A DNA stretch of 9,125 bases from JBHHYS01 sp046757645. GTDB lineage: Bacteria > Acidobacteriota > Terriglobia > Acidiferrales > 2-02-FULL-67-57. Position numbers and translations under genes: made by a program. Where the stretch lies: assembly GCA_046757645.1 (NCBI GenBank), contig JBHHYS010000099.1, forward strand, positions 1 through 9,125, written 5' to 3'. Positions 6,411 to 9,125 of this stretch are shown here, one piece after another. Numbering within the stretch: the stretch's first letter is position 1; every line of letters begins with the position of its first letter. A model generated the notes under the pieces. That model was not told the origin of the DNA and did no database searches. It worked only from the letters and a program-made list of their open reading frames with translations.

Positions 6411-7400
6411 CTACGGGCCCGCGGAAGCCAAAGGTAGCTGGCGGAGGAAGAAGCGAACCACCAAATTCTCATAGAGACGCCGCTCCTCTTCGACCAGCGA
6501 GGCCATGTGGGTGCGCGAGCGCACCTCGACTTCCTTCACTCCGGGCGCCTGCTCGTAGAGCTCTTGGGTGAGCGCTGCCAGCCGGGGGGTGTCCTTGCCC
6601 ACGATGAACAGCTTGGGCACGCTCTCCAGGGCGTTGAGGCTCTCCGCCGCCTCCTTCTGATCGTCCCAGAAAACCGACAGGGCGCGGAACTCCCACCGGG
6701 CGACGCGGCTGAGCCAGGGAATCCCCCCGCGACCGACCCGGTTCAGCTCCAGGCGCAGAAGCGCCTCCGGGCGTGGATAGACGGAATCGACCGCCACCGC
6801 TTTGACCGCCGGAAATTGCGCGGCGGCAGTGAGCGCCGCGTAGCCCCCCAGGGAGTAGCCCCACACGCCGATGCGGCTGGCGTCAATGTCCGAGCGGGTG
6901 GAGAGCATCTCCAGAGCCGCCAGCAACTCTTGGGTCTCACGGTAGCCCAGGGTGGTGAGCCTCCTGGGACTTTCCCCGTGGCCGGCGAAGTTGAAGGCGA
7001 ATACATTGTAGCGGTTCTGCTGCAGGGAGGTGGCCAAGGTCAAGATTTCCACGCGGCTCGACTTGTACCCGTGGCAGATGACCACCACCGGCGCTTGGCG
7101 CAACCCGGGAAAAAACCAGCCGGTGTGCGTCTCCCCGCTCAGCGGGAACTCAAGGGGCCGGACGTTCCCCATGAAAGCCGCGGGCCGCATGCTCTCTCCC
7201 GGCTGCATCGGCATCAGCACCTGAGAGAGAAGGAACCCGCCCACCACCAGCAGAGAAAGAGAAGAAAAGACCAGAGCGGCGAGGAGGGCGGCGATGATTT
7301 TTGCCAGGCGCGTGGTGGGATAGTGCAACTCACGGAAAAGGGGAGCGATCGCCCCCAACAGCCGGCGCTGCTCGCGGGGTGCGTATCGAGGTGGTACCAC
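6411..7400 (-). CDS. Membrane-anchored alpha/beta hydrolase (serine hydrolase)
   Basis: A 329-aa protein with a basic N-terminus, one strong transmembrane segment (about 34-62, IIAALLAALVFSSLSLLVVG then FLLSQVL) and a catalytic domain probably outside the cytoplasmic membrane. Alpha/beta-hydrolase marks in order: oxyanion strand VVVICHGY (105-112), FNFAGHGES (137-144), nucleophile elbow GYSLGG with S183 (181-186), candidate acid D270 (FIVGKD) and candidate base H298 (RTHMA). The layout resembles BAAT/acyl-CoA-thioesterase-like or prolyl-oligopeptidase-like 'alpha/beta hydrolase' proteins with an N-terminal anchor; the substrate is unknown. GTG at 7400 is the first possible start, because an in-frame TAG lies five codons upstream; AGGAG is 12 nt before it, a longer gap than usual. 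It is the first gene of the minus-strand trio. Confidence 0.85.
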   Translation of the reverse strand: MVPPRYAPREQRRLLGAIAPLFRELHYPTTRLAKIIAALLAALVFSSLSLLVVGGFLLSQVLMPMQPGESMRPAAFMGNVRPLEFPLSGETHTGWFFPGLRQAPVVVICHGYKSSRVEILTLATSLQQNRYNVFAFNFAGHGESPRRLTTLGYRETQELLAALEMLSTRSDIDASRIGVWGYSLGGYAALTAAAQFPAVKAVAVDSVYPRPEALLRLELNRVGRGGIPWLSRVARWEFRALSVFWDDQKEAAESLNALESVPKLFIVGKDTPRLAALTQELYEQAPGVKEVEVRSRTHMASLVEEERRLYENLVVRFFLRQLPLASAGP

Positions 7401-7432
7401 GGCCGGTTCGAACTCCTAGCGAACCCGACCGC

Positions 7433-7441
7433 ATCTTATCA
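7433..7441 (-). promoter_or_regulatory. Possible extended -10 promoter of the hydrolase gene
   Basis: Read on the minus strand, TGA-TAAGAT (7441-7433) forms an extended -10 with four of six consensus bases. No convincing -35 is seen. A start near 7426 would give a 26-nt leader holding the AGGAG (7416-7412 region) before the GTG at 7400. Confidence 0.35.
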
Positions 7442-7586
7442 CAGCCGGAGGCGATGAGGGTGCGATTCGGCCCGCAGGCATGCCCACCCAACGCCAGAAA
7501 GCCCGCCTTCAATCTTTCTTTTTGCCAGCCGCCGCTCGCCGCGCGCGCGGCTGCCACACCACCGGGCTGCCCGGGGCAAACCTTGG

Positions 7587-7595
7587 TGCTATAAT
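7587..7595 (+). promoter_or_regulatory. Extended -10 promoter of the GNAT gene
   Basis: TGC-TATAAT (7587-7595) is a perfect extended -10 element. The -35 region (around 7567-7572, CTGCCC) does not match consensus, as is usual for extended -10 promoters. The predicted transcript start is near 7602, only about 12 nt before the ATG at 7614. Confidence 0.6.
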
Positions 7596-7613
7596 CGCGG
7601 CTGGGTTTTCGTG

Positions 7614-8657
7614 ATGGCTGTAGCCCCGCAGCTTTCCGCTTTCGAGATCCTTGACCTCCGTCTGCTGCGTCCCCAATCGCTGGCACCGCTCTTCGAAGAG
7701 GAGCTGCGCCTGTGGCGCGAGCAACTCCACTGGGACTTCCACCCCTCGGTGGAGATGATCCGCAAGCACTTGACCGCGCGCAGCCTGCCGGGCTACGCGG
7801 CGCTGAGCCAGGGCCAGGTGGCGGGGTACTGCTTCTTCGTCTACGAGGAGGAGAAAGGGCTGCTCGGCGACCTCTACGTGCTCGAAGCGCACCGCCGCGC
7901 GCGCCCCTACGGACCCAGCGCCGGCATCGCCACCTTGCTCCTCGAACATGCCCTGGAAACGCTTATGCAATCGCCCACGGTGCGGCGGATCGAGGCGCAG
8001 TTGGTGCCCTTCGGCATCGAGCCGCTAGCCCCCATCTTTCGGGCGCACAACTTCCGCGTCTTCCCCCGGCTGTTTATGTACAAGCAGCTCAAACCCGGCG
8101 CCGTCCCGCCGGCGCTGCCAGCCGAACAAAAAGGGGAGAGAGGCGCCGGCAGCGCCAGCGTCGAGCTGCGCCTCTGGACCGACAGCTACCTCGAGGCGAT
8201 GGGCGACCTGATCGTGGCGGCCTACCGCGGCCATGTCGACAGCGCGATCAACGACCACTATCGCACTCGCGCCGGCGCACTCCGCTTCCTGAAAAACCTC
8301 GTTGTCTTTCCCGGCTGCGGCGTCTTTCAGCCCGACTGTTCCTTGGTGGCGGTGGAAGCCGTCCCCGGCGACCCTCGTCCGGTCGATGGGAACCTGGTGG
8401 GTGCGCTGCTGACTTCGCAAGTGGCCCCCCGCATCGGCCACATCACCCAGATTTGCCTGCGGCGTGAATGGCAAGGCCGGGGTTTGGGGCGACGCCTGAT
8501 GCACGCCGCGCTTGAGCACCTGACAACCAAAGGCTACCGCGGCGTTTCACTCACCGTAACCGCGGAAAACCAACCGGCGGTCCAGCTCTACCGCCAGTTT
8601 GGCTTTGACGTCCTCAAGGAATTCGCCGCCTTCGCCCGCACCCTGCGCCCCGAGTGA
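7614..8657 (+). CDS. Tandem GNAT-family N-acetyltransferase
   Basis: A 347-aa protein made of two GNAT-like halves, joined by a hydrophilic linker at about 162-182. The C-terminal half (183-340) has a complete acetyl-CoA-binding motif A, ICLRREWQGRGLGRRLMHAA (280-299, core Q-G-R-G-L-G), and the closing block VTAENQPAVQLYRQFGFDVL (315-334). The N-terminal half (11-160) has the strands GYAALSQGQVAGYCFFVYEE and LGDLYVLEAHR but only a weak pyrophosphate loop (RPYGPSAGIATLLL, 97-110), so it may bind substrate or acetyl-CoA poorly. Two-domain GNATs include mycothiol synthase and aminoglycoside- or peptide-modifying enzymes; the substrate here cannot be told. ATG 7614 is preferred over the adjacent GTG 7611. 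There is no Shine-Dalgarno in the short leader. It is transcribed alone, divergent from the hydrolase and convergent with the metallopeptidase. Confidence 0.87.
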   Translation: MAVAPQLSAFEILDLRLLRPQSLAPLFEEELRLWREQLHWDFHPSVEMIRKHLTARSLPGYAALSQGQVAGYCFFVYEEEKGLLGDLYVLEAHRRARPYGPSAGIATLLLEHALETLMQSPTVRRIEAQLVPFGIEPLAPIFRAHNFRVFPRLFMYKQLKPGAVPPALPAEQKGERGAGSASVELRLWTDSYLEAMGDLIVAAYRGHVDSAINDHYRTRAGALRFLKNLVVFPGCGVFQPDCSLVAVEAVPGDPRPVDGNLVGALLTSQVAPRIGHITQICLRREWQGRGLGRRLMHAALEHLTTKGYRGVSLTVTAENQPAVQLYRQFGFDVLKEFAAFARTLRPE

Positions 8658-8692
8658 AGCGCTTCTCGCTATCGGCACAGCGCCTCCAACCC

Positions 8693-8738
8693 CCGCTCAA
8701 ACCGAGCGGACGGTAACGGACGAGCTCCGCCATTTTTT
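8693..8738 (+). terminator. Possible terminator of the GNAT gene
   Basis: CCGCTC (8693-8698), loop AAACC and GAGCGG (8704-8709) form a 6-bp stem. A small CGGA/TCCG stem (8717-8729) then lies directly before CCA and a T6 tract (8733-8738). The location, 36 nt after the stop codon at 8657, suits termination, but the stem next to the T tract is only 4 bp, so the call is tentative. Confidence 0.4.
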
Positions 8739-8824
8739 CCCGTAGCTTCCAGCAGAGTCGAAGCGGAGCGCAGCCGCGGGGCCCCCGCCCCCCGGGCCAG
8801 CCCCACCCGCAGCCCAGCGTTGCC

Positions 8825-8842
8825 CTGCGGGACCGCCCGCAG
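8825..8842 (-). terminator. Hairpin downstream of the metallopeptidase gene
   Basis: CTGCGGG (8825-8831), loop ACCG, CCCGCAG (8836-8842): a perfect 7-bp GC-rich stem that starts 22 nt past the metallopeptidase stop on the minus strand. No T tract follows, so it could be a Rho-assisted end, an mRNA 3' stabiliser or a palindromic repeat. Confidence 0.35.
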
Positions 8843-8863
8843 CCACGTCCCTGCAGGTTCCTG

Positions 8864-9125
8864 CTAGAGGTGTTCGAGTTCGTCCTCGCCGAGGCCGAAG
8901 TAGTGGCCCAGCTCGTGCAGCACGGTCAGCCGCACCTGCTCGCGGATTTCCTCCTCGGAGGCGCAAATGGCTTCGATGTTCTTCTGGTAGAGAATCACCT
9001 GGTCGGGCGGTCCCGGGGCGAAGACGCTCTTGCGCGTACGCGGCACCCCATAAAACTCCCCCAGGAGCAGGCGGTTCGCGGGCAGGGGTGGAGGGCGGCC
9101 AGCCCGACGGCGGCCGGGATCGTCC
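8864..9125 (-). CDS. Zincin-like metallopeptidase family protein (5' end outside window)
   Basis: Only the C-terminal 86 residues are in the window; the frame stays open to the right edge, so the start is missing. The visible part ends with the zinc-binding motif HELGHYFGLGEDELEHL, that is HExxH with a nearby acidic residue, placed at the very C-terminus. It is preceded by LLLGEFYGVPRTRKSVFAPG and by PDQVILYQKNIEAICASEEE. This order (L.G.Y.GVP.T.RS, then P..I.LY...I, then HE.GHHFG at the end) is that of the small 'metallopeptidase / possibl zinc metallo-peptidase' family (Pfam Zincin_1, PF06262), whose members are about 110-150 aa. Substrate and physiological role of the family are largely unknown. 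A GTG at 9046 could be mistaken for the start, but the family homology continues upstream of it (LLLGEFYG). Confidence 0.85.
   Translation of the reverse strand, partial: DDPGRRRAGRPPPLPANRLLLGEFYGVPRTRKSVFAPGPPDQVILYQKNIEAICASEEEIREQVRLTVLHELGHYFGLGEDELEHL

Noticed and set aside
7406..7413. GTTCGAAC, which looks like a tRNA T-loop
   Set aside because: The flanking bases do not pair as a T stem, and no acceptor, D or anticodon arms are present; it is an 8-bp palindrome upstream of the hydrolase start.
6507..7457. Plus-strand open frame of 316 codons opposite the hydrolase gene
   Set aside because: Antisense to a gene with intact catalytic motifs; its own translation shows no recognisable fold.
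1..9125. CRISPR array, insertion sequence, prophage or defence island
   Set aside because: No spaced direct repeats, no transposase or integrase signatures and no terminal inverted repeats were seen; the genes are mainly envelope-lipid and general-metabolism types.

Overview
This is a dense, GC-rich (roughly two-thirds G+C by eye) bacterial chromosomal window. It holds nine protein-coding genes, and no RNA gene, insertion sequence or CRISPR array that I can see. Three genes belong to lipid A or acyl-chain assembly: LpxD, an LpxA-like acyltransferase and an LpxL/HtrB-type acyltransferase. The host is therefore a Gram-negative (diderm) bacterium. The gene mix, the high GC and start codons placed almost on top of TATAAT boxes suggest an Acidobacteriota-like or other deep-branching diderm. 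That is an inference from gene content, not a taxonomic identification.

Layout. (1) Positions 3-2338, minus strand: a MobB-like P-loop protein followed by a CstA-family carbon-starvation/peptide transporter. They share an ATGA stop/start overlap and lie behind a good sigma70-type promoter (TTGACT-N18-TATACT). (2) 2339-2603: a spacer with two clean inverted repeats, one of them very strong, lying downstream of lpxD. (3) 2604-4458: lpxD (minus) and an lpxA-like gene (plus), divergently transcribed from a 70-bp region. The lpxA-like gene starts with GTG just downstream of a perfect TATAAT and looks leaderless. (4) 4459-4622: convergent spacer with nothing recognisable. (5) 4623-7400, minus strand: an alpha/beta hydrolase with an N-terminal membrane anchor, a class I SAM methyltransferase and an LpxL-type acyltransferase, separated by 96- and 66-nt gaps; possibly one loose operon. 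(6) 7611-8657, plus strand: a two-domain GNAT acetyltransferase behind an extended -10 promoter with a very short leader. (7) 8658-8863: convergent spacer with hairpins and a T6 tract. (8) 8864 to the right edge, minus strand: the C-terminal part of a small zincin-like metallopeptidase (HExxH), cut off by the window end.

How they fit together. LpxA- and LpxD-type enzymes add the first acyl chains to the UDP-GlcNAc-derived lipid A precursor, and LpxL-type enzymes add secondary acyl chains at the inner membrane, so the centre of the window has an outer-membrane lipid theme. The lpx genes are not in the common bamA-skp-lpxD-fabZ-lpxA-lpxB order: fabZ is absent and lpxD and the lpxA-like gene face away from each other. 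The most unusual items are the MobB-like protein translationally coupled to CstA, the altered active-site motifs of the LpxA-like protein, and the apparent leaderless or near-leaderless starts. I saw nothing that amounts to a complete new multi-gene system.
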